From: Desulfuromonadaceae bacterium
Lineage (GTDB): Bacteria; Desulfobacterota; Desulfuromonadia; Desulfuromonadales; Geopsychrobacteraceae
DNA length: 6,609 bases
NCBI GenBank assembly: GCA_016744555.1
Contig: JADGED010000102.1
Coordinates: 2,210 to 8,818 of the forward strand
Direction: 5' to 3'
Under the pieces are notes generated by a model. It saw only the letters and a list, made by a program, of their open reading frames with translations, was not told the origin of the DNA and did no database searches. The position numbers and the translations under genes are program-made. Shown here piece after piece: positions 1 to 6,534 of this stretch. Within the stretch, counting starts at the first letter, position 1. Each line of letters begins with the position of its first letter.

Positions 1-1
1 T

Positions 2-928
2 TTGCGTACTGTTTTTATGGGGACCCCAGAATTTGCTTTGCCACCATTGGAAGGCTTGCTGGCAGCAGGAGTTAATTTAGTTGGCGTTTATACTCAGCCA
101 GACCGTCCGAAAGGGCGTGGCAAAAAATTAGCTGAGTCGCCGGTTAAAAAGTTGGCATTAGAGCATGGGATTCCAGTGTTTCAACCGCAAAAAATGCGTG
201 CTCCAGAGGCGATTGCCGAGTTGCAAGAGTTGCAGCCAGATTTAATTATAGTTGTCGCTTATGGCCAGATCTTGCCGAAAGCAGTTCTCGATATTCCCCA
301 GTATCACTGCATCAATATTCATGCCTCTTTATTACCAAAATATCGTGGTGCTGCACCAATTAATAAAGCAATTATTGATGGCGAAACCGAGACTGGTGTC
401 ACCACAATGTTGATGGATGTTGGTCTCGATACTGGTGCCATGTTGGTAAAAATGTCCTTACCAATCGGACCTGATGAAACTGCTGGAAAACTCCATGATC
501 GTTTGTCACTTTTGGGGCGTAAAGCAATGGAAGAGACCCTTGAGCAGCTTTGCAATGAGACACTGAAGGCCGAAGAGCAAGATGACGAGCTAAGCTGTTA
601 TGCATCGATGATGAAAAAAGAGGATGGTCTGATCGATTGGCAACAATCGGCTACCGATATTCATAATCAGGTTCGTGGACTTGACCCATGGCCTGCGGCA
701 TATACTATGCTGGATGGCGATGTCTTGAAAATTGCGTCGACCACAGTCGAGGAAGGTTCCACTGCCGTAGCAGGAACGGTGACTGCTGCAGATAAAACCG
801 GGGTGCGGGTAGCATGTGGTAGCGGAGTGTTGGTAATTGGAGAACTACAGTTGCCGGGTAAAAAGCGGCTGCATGCGGTTAGCTTTTTAAGTGGTAAACC
901 GCTTCCGGCAGGGACAAAATTGGGGTAG
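2..928 (+). CDS. fmt: Methionyl-tRNA formyltransferase (5' end probably cut by the window edge)
   Basis: Transfers a formyl group from 10-formyltetrahydrofolate to the amino group of methionine on initiator tRNA, a cytoplasmic step that prepares translation initiation. The N-terminal formyltransferase domain (about residues 1-200) opens with the FMGTPEFA loop. It contains the family signature around HASLLPKYRGAAP, with the expected catalytic triad N105, H107 and D143. The C-terminal tRNA-binding domain (about 205-300) is recognisable from KKEDGLIDW and the RGLDPWPAAYT segment. Length is 308 residues against 315 in E. coli. The first codon visible is TTG at 2-4. E. coli Fmt reads SLRIIFAGTP at this place, so this TTG more likely encodes an internal leucine, and a few codons including the true start lie outside the window. 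No partner gene such as rsmB follows; a terminator closes the unit. Identity is secure; only the start is open. Confidence 0.96.
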   Translation: MRTVFMGTPEFALPPLEGLLAAGVNLVGVYTQPDRPKGRGKKLAESPVKKLALEHGIPVFQPQKMRAPEAIAELQELQPDLIIVVAYGQILPKAVLDIPQYHCINIHASLLPKYRGAAPINKAIIDGETETGVTTMLMDVGLDTGAMLVKMSLPIGPDETAGKLHDRLSLLGRKAMEETLEQLCNETLKAEEQDDELSCYASMMKKEDGLIDWQQSATDIHNQVRGLDPWPAAYTMLDGDVLKIASTTVEEGSTAVAGTVTAADKTGVRVACGSGVLVIGELQLPGKKRLHAVSFLSGKPLPAGTKLG

Positions 929-959
929 TTTTTTGGTTTTAATAGTGGCGTAAATTGAT

Positions 960-1005
960 AACCGTCTGTGCTGGTGAATGCCGTGCAGGCGGTTTTTTGT
1001 TTTTT
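960..1005 (+). terminator. Intrinsic terminator of fmt
   Basis: Nine-base-pair stem AACCGTCTG (960-968) with CAGGCGGTT (986-994), containing one G-U wobble, which can be extended by three weaker pairs into the 17-base interior. A T-rich run with one interruption (TTTTTTGTTTTTT, 993-1005) follows directly. It sits 31 bases after the fmt stop. On the opposite strand the hairpin is not followed by a T run, so it should not efficiently stop transcription coming from the convergent fic gene. Confidence 0.9.
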
Positions 1006-1036
1006 CTAAAACATTTGCTTAACGTTTTATCTCAAC

Positions 1037-2581
1037 TCAAGTAAAAAACTCAGAATGTTTTTCTTCAATGGCGCTTATCTCAGCGTCTGTTAATTTATCA
1101 AATTCCCTCTCCCTCGCCCTTTTTGATAGCTTCCCCTGGTTTTGGGACAAGAAGCGAATGAGTAAATTAACTAACTTATCTGGCATATCTATGTGGTTTT
1201 TTATGAACTCATTAAGAAGGTCATGTTTTTTCAAATACTCAACCTCTTGTGGTAACGTTTTATTGACCGTTTCTTCGACACAGGAGAAAAGAAACTCTGC
1301 TTGTGCGGTGGCATCAAAATAACGGTACAGGTCGGCAGTGTGATTTAGAACCTCAACATTGTTTTTTACCGTTGGTCGCCACTCTATGAAATCAAGGCGT
1401 TGCCTGGAGAAATGTTCCAGTGTTTTTCTATATTCTTCGATTCGTTCAAGAATGACCGCTGCTACGGGGAAAACCATACCTTTTGGCACAAAATCTTTTT
1501 CCGCCAGAACATGGTGAAATAGGTAACGATGAATTCTTCCATTTCCGTCTTCAAATGGGTGAATAAAAACAAAACCAAAGGCAATTATTGTGGCCAGCAA
1601 AACAGAATCAAAGTCACTTTCCTTTAACAGATTGTGAGTGTCGATTAAGCCAGATAGCAGTGCTGGCAGGTCGTTAGGCTTGGCCGATATATGTACGGGC
1701 ATTGGTATGCCTGTTGACCGGTCATGGTCACCAACGAATCCCCCTTCTGAGCGCACCCCCCGATTCATGAAACGGTGATCTGCAATAACTTTGGTTTGCA
1801 GGTGTTCTAGTTCGGCAATACTTAGCTCTCGCGTTCCTGCTTCTCCAATTGCTCTGCCCCAACGCTCTATTCTGTTATGCGGAGGAGCTTCACCTTCGAT
1901 GGTATAAGATGCTTTTGAGTCTTTAAGGAGTAAAAAAGCTGCTGCCCGGCTTAGCAGGTCTGGGTGAGTATTACCAATTTGCTGTGCAGCAGTTTCAGCC
2001 AACTTTGCTTTGATTAGCCTTTCAAGAACCTCTGTTTTTCGAATAAGTGGGCAGAAATTTGGTGTCCCCGGCAGATTATTGTTAACGCGGTGGCGACGCG
2101 ATTGTATCGATTTGGCTGCGTATTGCAGGTTTGTGTTTACAACAGGGACAAAATTCCCAGTGACGGCATCAGTAATGCCCAACTGCTCGCCACGTAGCCA
2201 TTCCCAAAGAAACCAGAGTCTGCGACAATAACTTCCAGTTGGCTCGGACTGGATAATTTCCTCAATTTCTTTAACGTCAATGGTTTTAAAGAGGGCATTA
2301 AGAACCGCAAGGTCAATACCTTCATATTTCAAGGCAAAGGTGAGATGGCCAAAGAGGGTCTCTTTCGGTTTGTGTCGAGGGGTAAATATCTGCCAATTGC
2401 CAATGGTGTTTTTTTTATGCTTTTTGCCGATGGCGTAGAGATTGTCTGGTGTGGGGGCCTGGAGTTTGTGCGCGTCTATGATTGCGGCATATCCCGCCAA
2501 GGAAAACTCTGACTCCAAGGCTGGAAAACCGTGAAAATTGATTTTTGTCTGTGAATTTCGATTATAAATTGCCATTTTCAT
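1037..2581 (-). CDS. Fic-family protein adenylyltransferase with internal inhibitory motif
   Basis: Fic enzymes usually move AMP from ATP onto a hydroxyl side chain of a target protein (AMPylation). The catalytic motif HPFEDGNGRIHR is complete at residues 341-352: H341 is the general base, D345 the metal ligand, and the G-N-G-R anion-binding nest is intact. An inhibitory helix motif of the form [S/T]xxxE[G/N] is present as SYTIEG (225-230). E229 would be the glutamate that blocks productive ATP binding, and because it lies N-terminal to the Fic core this is a class II Fic. The N-terminal ~200 residues form a separate domain, and the C-terminus (about 470-514, LSQNQGKLSKRARE) is the conserved tail seen in many large Fic proteins. 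At 514 residues it fits that larger class. There are two candidate starts, ATG at 2581 and ATG at 2575. No separate antitoxin gene adjoins it. The cellular target cannot be read from the sequence; family assignment is near certain. Confidence 0.95.
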   Translation of the reverse strand: MKMAIYNRNSQTKINFHGFPALESEFSLAGYAAIIDAHKLQAPTPDNLYAIGKKHKKNTIGNWQIFTPRHKPKETLFGHLTFALKYEGIDLAVLNALFKTIDVKEIEEIIQSEPTGSYCRRLWFLWEWLRGEQLGITDAVTGNFVPVVNTNLQYAAKSIQSRRHRVNNNLPGTPNFCPLIRKTEVLERLIKAKLAETAAQQIGNTHPDLLSRAAAFLLLKDSKASYTIEGEAPPHNRIERWGRAIGEAGTRELSIAELEHLQTKVIADHRFMNRGVRSEGGFVGDHDRSTGIPMPVHISAKPNDLPALLSGLIDTHNLLKESDFDSVLLATIIAFGFVFIHPFEDGNGRIHRYLFHHVLAEKDFVPKGMVFPVAAVILERIEEYRKTLEHFSRQRLDFIEWRPTVKNNVEVLNHTADLYRYFDATAQAEFLFSCVEETVNKTLPQEVEYLKKHDLLNEFIKNHIDMPDKLVNLLIRFLSQNQGKLSKRAREREFDKLTDAEISAIEEKHSEFFT

Positions 2582-2585
2582 GAAT

Positions 2586-2590
2586 TCCTT
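2586..2590 (-). promoter_or_regulatory. Shine-Dalgarno of fic
   Basis: AAGGA on the minus strand lies 4 bases before the ATG at 2581 and 10 bases before the second in-frame ATG at 2575. Neither spacing is ideal, so the protein may begin MKMAIYN or MAIYN. The longer form was kept. Confidence 0.55.
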
Positions 2591-2614
2591 TTATGCGTGT
2601 GGGTTCAGGTTGCC

Positions 2615-2654
2615 ATGAAAACCGATTACAGTCTATGAAAACTGATTATATTTT
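2615..2654 (-). repeat. Tandem 20-bp direct repeat in the fic upstream region, candidate operator
   Basis: Two adjacent 20-base copies on the + strand, 2615-2634 and 2635-2654, agree at 16 of 20 positions. The shared core is ATGAAAAC(C/T)GATTA; read toward fic it is TAATC(A/G)GTTTTCAT. The fic-distal copy (2635-2654) contains the best -10 hexamer and the proximal copy covers the expected transcript start and early leader. Two same-orientation sites about two helical turns apart on a promoter suggest binding by a regulator, possibly the Fic product or another repressor. The repeat is seen directly; the operator role is inferred. Confidence 0.6.
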
Positions 2655-2674
2655 AAATTTTTTGCGAAAAGCAA
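2645..2674 (-). promoter_or_regulatory. Candidate promoter of fic
   Basis: Read on the minus strand, a perfect TATAAT (complement of 2645-2650) is preceded at 18 bases by TTGCTT (complement of 2669-2674), a weak -35 match. The predicted start lies near 2638, giving a leader of roughly 55-60 bases before the fic ATG. The -10 falls inside one copy of the direct repeat. Confidence 0.5.
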
Positions 2675-2741
2675 TTATGAGATCGTCTTTCGGCCAGTAG
2701 TTTGTTGCCCTTGCTTTGCTTCATGAGGGAGAGTATACGAA

Positions 2742-2754
2742 GGGGCGTGACCCC
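2742..2754. repeat. Small GC palindrome between fic and the thioesterase gene
   Basis: GGGG-CGTGA-CCCC forms a four-pair hairpin of pure G-C pairs 21 bases after the thioesterase stop. On the minus strand, where that gene would need a terminator, only TT follows, so termination would be weak at best. On the + strand GGTTTT follows. It may be a degenerate terminator or a single REP-like element; no second copy is seen in the window. Confidence 0.3.
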
Positions 2755-2775
2755 GGTTTTATCCCCACCCAAAAT

Positions 2776-3186
2776 TCAAACCATCTCTCCATTTAGCACC
2801 AGTTTCAATCTCGCCGGTATAGCTGCCGGTTTTTTATTTATCGGGTCATAGCTGACGATTACTGTTTTAGCCTTAGCATAAATTTTATCCGCACCATTAT
2901 GGAGGCGATAAGCAAAGGTGAAGCTGGTGAAAGTTATCTTTTCAACTGAAATCGATATCTCTACGGGGTCATCAAGTTCAATTGGGGCAAGGTAGTCACA
3001 TTCGGAACGGACGACGATAAATAACATTTCGCTCTCGAGAAATGGGCCGAAGCGTTGTTTGAATAGTTTTACCCGGGCATTTTCCAGATAGGTGAAGAAT
3101 ATTGCGTTGTTAACGTGACCGTAGGCATCGAGGTCGGCGAAGCGAACTTCAATTTGGGTACTAAATTCAAAAGCTGGCGTATTCAT
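2776..3186 (-). CDS. Acyl-CoA thioesterase, hotdog fold, YbgC/4-hydroxybenzoyl-CoA thioesterase family
   Basis: A 136-residue single-domain hotdog protein expected to hydrolyse acyl-CoA thioesters in the cytoplasm. The diagnostic N-terminal signature is intact: RFADLDAYGHVNN followed by YLENARV. D20 (the second Asp of DLD) aligns with the catalytic aspartate of YbgC (D18), and the G-H-V-N-N turn and the ENAR of the long central helix are in place. The remaining strands are typical, for example AKTVIVSYD near the end. Chain length matches the family norm of 130-150. The ATG at 3186 was chosen over an upstream GTG at 3198 because an AGGTGA ribosome site lies 8 bases before the ATG, whereas the GTG is part of that site. 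It is transcribed divergently from dinG and lies 194 bases upstream of fic on the same strand. The signature does not fix the substrate (short-chain, aromatic or long-chain acyl-CoA), and no pathway genes adjoin it. Confidence 0.88.
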   Translation of the reverse strand: MNTPAFEFSTQIEVRFADLDAYGHVNNAIFFTYLENARVKLFKQRFGPFLESEMLFIVVRSECDYLAPIELDDPVEISISVEKITFTSFTFAYRLHNGADKIYAKAKTVIVSYDPINKKPAAIPARLKLVLNGEMV

Positions 3187-3194
3187 GGCGGCCT

Positions 3195-3200
3195 TCACCT
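3195..3200 (-). promoter_or_regulatory. Shine-Dalgarno that decides the thioesterase start
   Basis: AGGTGA on the minus strand, 8 bases upstream of ATG 3186-3184. The alternative GTG start (3198-3196) lies within this motif and has no purine-rich site of its own upstream, so the shorter protein is favoured. Confidence 0.65.
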
Positions 3201-3240
3201 AGGTTGCGGATAGTAGTGTCACAATGACGTTGTAGTTATA

Positions 3241-3270
3241 GCAATATCACCCTTAAATTTCCCCTGTCAA
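3241..3270 (-). promoter_or_regulatory. Candidate promoter of the thioesterase gene
   Basis: A consensus TTGACA -35 on the minus strand (complement of 3265-3270) is followed after 18 bases by TATTGC (complement of 3241-3246), a partial -10. A better TATAAC (complement of 3235-3240) lies next to it but at a 24-base spacing. The -35 is convincing; the exact -10 is not. Confidence 0.4.
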
Positions 3271-3347
3271 TCTACATCTAAAAGACCTCACCATGTTAAA
3301 GCGTGGGCGAGGATAATTTTTCTCACCCTTTCTTTGGCCGCTTCCTC

Positions 3348-3353
3348 TATAAT
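3348..3353 (+). promoter_or_regulatory. Consensus -10 element just upstream of dinG
   Basis: A perfect TATAAT lies only 8 bases before the dinG ATG at 3362. No good -35 is present at 16-18 bases upstream (the sequence there is about ACCCTT), so support rests on the -10 alone. If active, transcription would begin about at 3360, leaving essentially no leader. Confidence 0.35.
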
Positions 3354-3361
3354 CTGCGGCT

Positions 3362-5896
3362 ATGCTTAAATATATTTCTCCAGACAGTATTGACCAACTT
3401 CGTTATGCCATTAAAGAGGCTGGCAACAACGAAGTATTTGTCCTTGGACAGACCGACGCCGAACGGCGGGTGGTGCAGGTCGAAGTATTAGCACGAGGGT
3501 CAGAAAATGCGGTGCCCGCTATATTGCAGACCTGTAGTTATGGTGACGTCGTTATCCATAATCATCCCGGTGGTAACTTAAAGCCATCTGGTGCCGATAT
3601 TGAGGTTGCTTCTCAGTTTGGTTCGTTAGGGGTGGGGTTCTATATCGTCGATAATAGTGTCGATAACCTATATCGGGTCGTAGAAGCTTTTGCCGAGAAA
3701 GATTTGCAAAAGATAGGTCATGAGCAAGTAAATGGTTTGCTTGGTGCCGAGGGGATAATTGCCGAAAAACTTCCAGATTATGAAGAGCGCCCACAGCAAC
3801 TGCGGATGGCTTTTGCCGTTGCCGATGCTTTTAATAACAGTCAGTTAGCAGTGGTTGAAGCGGGAACAGGCACGGGGAAAAGTCTCGCTTATTTAGTGCC
3901 AGCATTACTTTGGGCGCATACTAATAAAGAGCGGGTAGTTATCTCCACCAGGACAATAAATTTACAAGAACAATTGATTCGCAAAGACCTGCCGTTTTTA
4001 CAGCGCACCAGTGGCATCGAGTTTTATGCCGTGCTGGTCAAAGGGCGGAGTAATTACTTTTGCCACCGGCGTGGAGAAAATGCTGGCCGTGAGTTAGGTT
4101 TATTTGATCAACAGCAAGTAGACGAATTGCAGCAGATTATCGATTGGGCGCAGGCTACCGCTGATGGTTCTAAGGAGGATCTCTCTTTTATCCCCAGTTA
4201 TCAGGCGTGGGAAGAGGTGTGTTGCGAAGCCGATCAGTGCCCTAAGGTTAGGTGTCAGTATTACAGTAAGTGTTTCTTCCACAAGGCTCGTAGACAGGCT
4301 GCGCGCGCCGATATTTTGGTTGTAAACCATGCATTGTTGCTATCCGATTTGGCGTTGCGCCAGCAGACCGATAACTATTCAGCAGTCGCCGTGCTACCAC
4401 CGTTTGAACGGATAATCTTGGATGAAGCTCATCACCTTGAAGATGTTGCTACCAGCCATTTTTCTTCACAATTAACCAGGTTTACTTTTTCGCGGATTTT
4501 AAATCGTCTGCGTCATCCGCGAAAAATGAATCAAGGGCTGTTGCCCCGTTTTATTGATCAGTTATCACAAGAATTGCCCGATAGTTATGACGAGCTTTAT
4601 CGCACCCTGCATGGTGAAGTTGAGTCGTTGCTGTCAAAGCGGCAGTTATTGTTCGATCTGGCACTCGATGAGTTGCAGAGTATTGGCGAAGAGTTGCCTG
4701 CGTTTTTAGGTAAGCAAGTTTCCAGTAAGTTTGAACTTAAGCATCGAATTCTACCTAATTTTATCGAAACTCCGGTGTGGCAAAAAATTTGCGAGCGGGT
4801 CGAGCGGTTGCGAACGGCTACTATTGAGCTGGGTCAGGGACTTACAGCACTATTGCGTTCAGCTGAAGCGTTGCCAGATAATGTTGCCGAGAAGTTAAAC
4901 TCTAACTTAGTTGATATTCGTGGGATTGCAGGGCGATTCGATAGCTTATTAAATGATTTAGGCGCATTTCAAGCGGTAGCTGAGAACAGTTGTGTTTGGA
5001 TCGAAATTCGCGAAGGGCGGATTGGGCGCAATAAAGGGATTATCACCTCTTTGTGTCAAGCGCCATTAGAGGTTGCCGAAAGCCTCAACCGTGCCCTTTA
5101 TCAAAGGTTTAAAAGTTTAATTATGACCAGCGCGACTTTAACCGTAGCTGGGGCATTTGGTTATTTCCATTCTCGGGTTGGTCTCGATCGTCTTGAGCAG
5201 GGGCGACTGATTGAGTTAGCTCTCGATTCACCTTTTGATTATCAACAGCAAGCCTTAGTTGCGGTACCAACCGATTTGCCTGAACCGGGAAAACCGGGGT
5301 TTGCCGAGGCAGTTCGTGATGCAGTAGAAAAGGCTCTTCTGTGTAGTCAGGGGCGCAGTTTTGTTTTGTTTACCTCTTATGCGCTGTTGCGTCAGGTGCA
5401 TGAAGAGGTTGCACCAATCCTTGAAGCCCAGCAGTTGCGCTGTTTGCGCCAAGGGGAAGAAAATCGGCATCGATTGTTAAAACGTTTTGCTGCTGAGGAG
5501 TCTAGTGTTTTGTTCGGTACCGATTCATTTTGGGAAGGTGTTGATGTCCCCGGCCGGTCGCTGGAGCAGGTAATTATGGCACGTTTGCCATTTCGAGTAC
5601 CTACAGAACCGGTACTTGAGGCTCGTTCGCAGGCAATAGAGAAGCGTGGTGGCGATCCGTTTATGGAGTATACTGTCCCGCAAGCGGTAATTCGTTTTAA
5701 GCAAGGGTTCGGTCGTTTGATTCGGCACCGCAATGATCGCGGAGTAGTTTTAATTCTCGACACTCGTGTGGTAAAAAAGCGCTATGGTCGAATGTTCCTC
5801 AACTCACTTCCACCAGCTAGAGTGGTGCGGGGCAACAGTGATGAAGTATTTACTGAAATTGGGCAATTTTTTGCGCCCGAATCTTTTTATGAATAG
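3362..5896 (+). CDS. dinG: DinG-type Fe-S DNA helicase with N-terminal JAMM (RadC-like) metal-site domain
   Basis: An 844-residue two-part protein. Residues 1 to ~115 resemble the RadC JAB/MPN domain and carry a complete JAMM signature: E24 in NEVFVLG, H66-N-H68, then S76 and D79 at the exact HxHx7SxxD spacing. From about 135 on it is an XPD/DinG superfamily 2 helicase, expected to unwind 5'-to-3' on forked DNA, D-loops or R-loops using ATP. Visible motifs are YEERPQQLRMA, Walker A AGTGTGKS (167-174, K173), DEAH (354-357), motif V region TDSFWEGVDVPG (from 720) and motif VI QGFGRLIRHR (781-790). Four cysteines, C234, C293, C298 and C304, repeat the spacing of the last three E. coli DinG cluster ligands (194, 199, 205) and should hold a [4Fe-4S] cluster. 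Length exceeds E. coli DinG (716) by about the size of the added domain. The start is fixed by an in-frame TAA at 3350-3352, but no ribosome site precedes the ATG. The helicase assignment is firm; the role of the JAMM domain is unknown. Confidence 0.95.
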   Translation: MLKYISPDSIDQLRYAIKEAGNNEVFVLGQTDAERRVVQVEVLARGSENAVPAILQTCSYGDVVIHNHPGGNLKPSGADIEVASQFGSLGVGFYIVDNSVDNLYRVVEAFAEKDLQKIGHEQVNGLLGAEGIIAEKLPDYEERPQQLRMAFAVADAFNNSQLAVVEAGTGTGKSLAYLVPALLWAHTNKERVVISTRTINLQEQLIRKDLPFLQRTSGIEFYAVLVKGRSNYFCHRRGENAGRELGLFDQQQVDELQQIIDWAQATADGSKEDLSFIPSYQAWEEVCCEADQCPKVRCQYYSKCFFHKARRQAARADILVVNHALLLSDLALRQQTDNYSAVAVLPPFERIILDEAHHLEDVATSHFSSQLTRFTFSRILNRLRHPRKMNQGLLPRFIDQLSQELPDSYDELYRTLHGEVESLLSKRQLLFDLALDELQSIGEELPAFLGKQVSSKFELKHRILPNFIETPVWQKICERVERLRTATIELGQGLTALLRSAEALPDNVAEKLNSNLVDIRGIAGRFDSLLNDLGAFQAVAENSCVWIEIREGRIGRNKGIITSLCQAPLEVAESLNRALYQRFKSLIMTSATLTVAGAFGYFHSRVGLDRLEQGRLIELALDSPFDYQQQALVAVPTDLPEPGKPGFAEAVRDAVEKALLCSQGRSFVLFTSYALLRQVHEEVAPILEAQQLRCLRQGEENRHRLLKRFAAEESSVLFGTDSFWEGVDVPGRSLEQVIMARLPFRVPTEPVLEARSQAIEKRGGDPFMEYTVPQAVIRFKQGFGRLIRHRNDRGVVLILDTRVVKKRYGRMFLNSLPPARVVRGNSDEVFTEIGQFFAPESFYE

Positions 5897-5910
5897 TCAC
5901 CCTAACGATA

Positions 5911-5915
5911 GAGAG
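5911..5915 (+). promoter_or_regulatory. Weak Shine-Dalgarno of the SGNH lipoprotein gene
   Basis: GAGAG, 4 bases before ATG 5920, in the 23-base gap after the dinG stop. It is only a partial match, but the lipoprotein signal peptide beginning directly at this ATG confirms the start. Confidence 0.45.
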
Positions 5916-5919
5916 AAAT

Positions 5920-6534
5920 ATGAAAATAGCTAATAAATTGATCCTTTTTGCGCTGTTGTTGCTATTGGCTGCTTGTGATAACGGGGGCAACTCATTATCG
6001 TTTATGCGTCCCAATGACGTTACCTTGGCATTTGGCGACAGCTTAACGGTCGGCGTTGGCGCCCGGCCAGAGATGAGCTATCCGGCTCAGCTTGCTCGCT
6101 TAATGAGCCGTAAGGTCATTAATGGGGGTAAGTCTGGCGAAGTTAGTGCTGCTGGCACTACCCGTTTGATTGCAATGCTCGACAAGGTGGAGCCAGAATT
6201 GTTGATCCTTTGCCACGGTGGCAACGATATTTTGCGTAAGCTTGATCGCGGGCAATTAAAGGCCAATCTGCGTCTTATGTATGAAGCTGCAAACCAACGT
6301 GGAATTGATGTCGTTATGGTTGCAGTGCCAAGCTTAGGGCTAACCGGAATCACGGATATAGATTTGTATAAGGATTTAGCCGATGAATTGCAAATACCGT
6401 TAGTTTCTGGACTTTTAGCTGAATTGTTATCCGACAAACAATATACCAGTGACTTAATTCATCTCAACGATAATGGCTACCGCAAGCTAGCTGAAGGGGT
6501 TGCCGACTTACTGCTCGAAAGAGGGGCAATTTAG
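5920..6534 (+). CDS. SGNH/GDSL-family esterase, predicted lipoprotein (TesA/arylesterase-like)
   Basis: A 204-residue hydrolase of the SGNH fold, the family of E. coli TesA, which cleaves ester or thioester bonds. All four blocks are present: block I AFGDSLTVG with nucleophile S41, block II glycine in INGGKSGE (around 69-73), block III HGGNDIL with N102, and block V DLIHLND with D178 and H181 completing the triad. Residues 1-19 are a lipoprotein signal: MKIANK, a leucine-rich core, then LLAAC with the lipidated C19. The enzyme should therefore be membrane-anchored on the outer face of the inner membrane or sent to the outer membrane. Residue +2 is D20, the inner-membrane retention residue of the E. 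coli Lol system; whether that rule holds in this host is unknown. It lies 23 bases after dinG and is probably co-transcribed. The natural substrate (lysophospholipid, acyl ester, glycan acetyl group) cannot be told from the sequence. Confidence 0.93.
   Translation: MKIANKLILFALLLLLAACDNGGNSLSFMRPNDVTLAFGDSLTVGVGARPEMSYPAQLARLMSRKVINGGKSGEVSAAGTTRLIAMLDKVEPELLILCHGGNDILRKLDRGQLKANLRLMYEAANQRGIDVVMVAVPSLGLTGITDIDLYKDLADELQIPLVSGLLAELLSDKQYTSDLIHLNDNGYRKLAEGVADLLLERGAI

Noticed and set aside
319..605. Minus-strand open frames inside fmt
   Set aside because: They are antisense to a fully conserved fmt coding sequence, have no ribosome site or recognisable domain, and are explained by codon bias of fmt.
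960..1005. Bidirectional terminator serving fic as well
   Set aside because: Read on the minus strand the hairpin is followed by ATCAATTT, too poor in T for a convincing terminator.
2010..2325. Open frames on either strand overlapping fic
   Set aside because: They lie within the coding sequence of the Fic protein in other frames and show no family features.
2742..2760. Intrinsic terminator for the thioesterase gene
   Set aside because: On the minus strand the four-pair hairpin is followed by TTCG, not a T run; kept only as a palindrome.
3184..3198. GTG start at 3198 for the thioesterase (140 residues)
   Set aside because: The GTG is part of the AGGTGA ribosome site that serves the ATG at 3186, and no other ribosome site precedes it.
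3303..3491. A 62-codon + strand frame overlapping the start of dinG
   Set aside because: It overlaps the conserved JAMM domain in another frame, its translation matches no family I know, and it lacks a ribosome site.
5255..5763. Minus-strand frames of 67-123 codons inside the dinG C-terminal region
   Set aside because: They are antisense to helicase motifs V and VI, which are clearly the coding frame; the predicted peptides are low-complexity in appearance and unrelated to any family.
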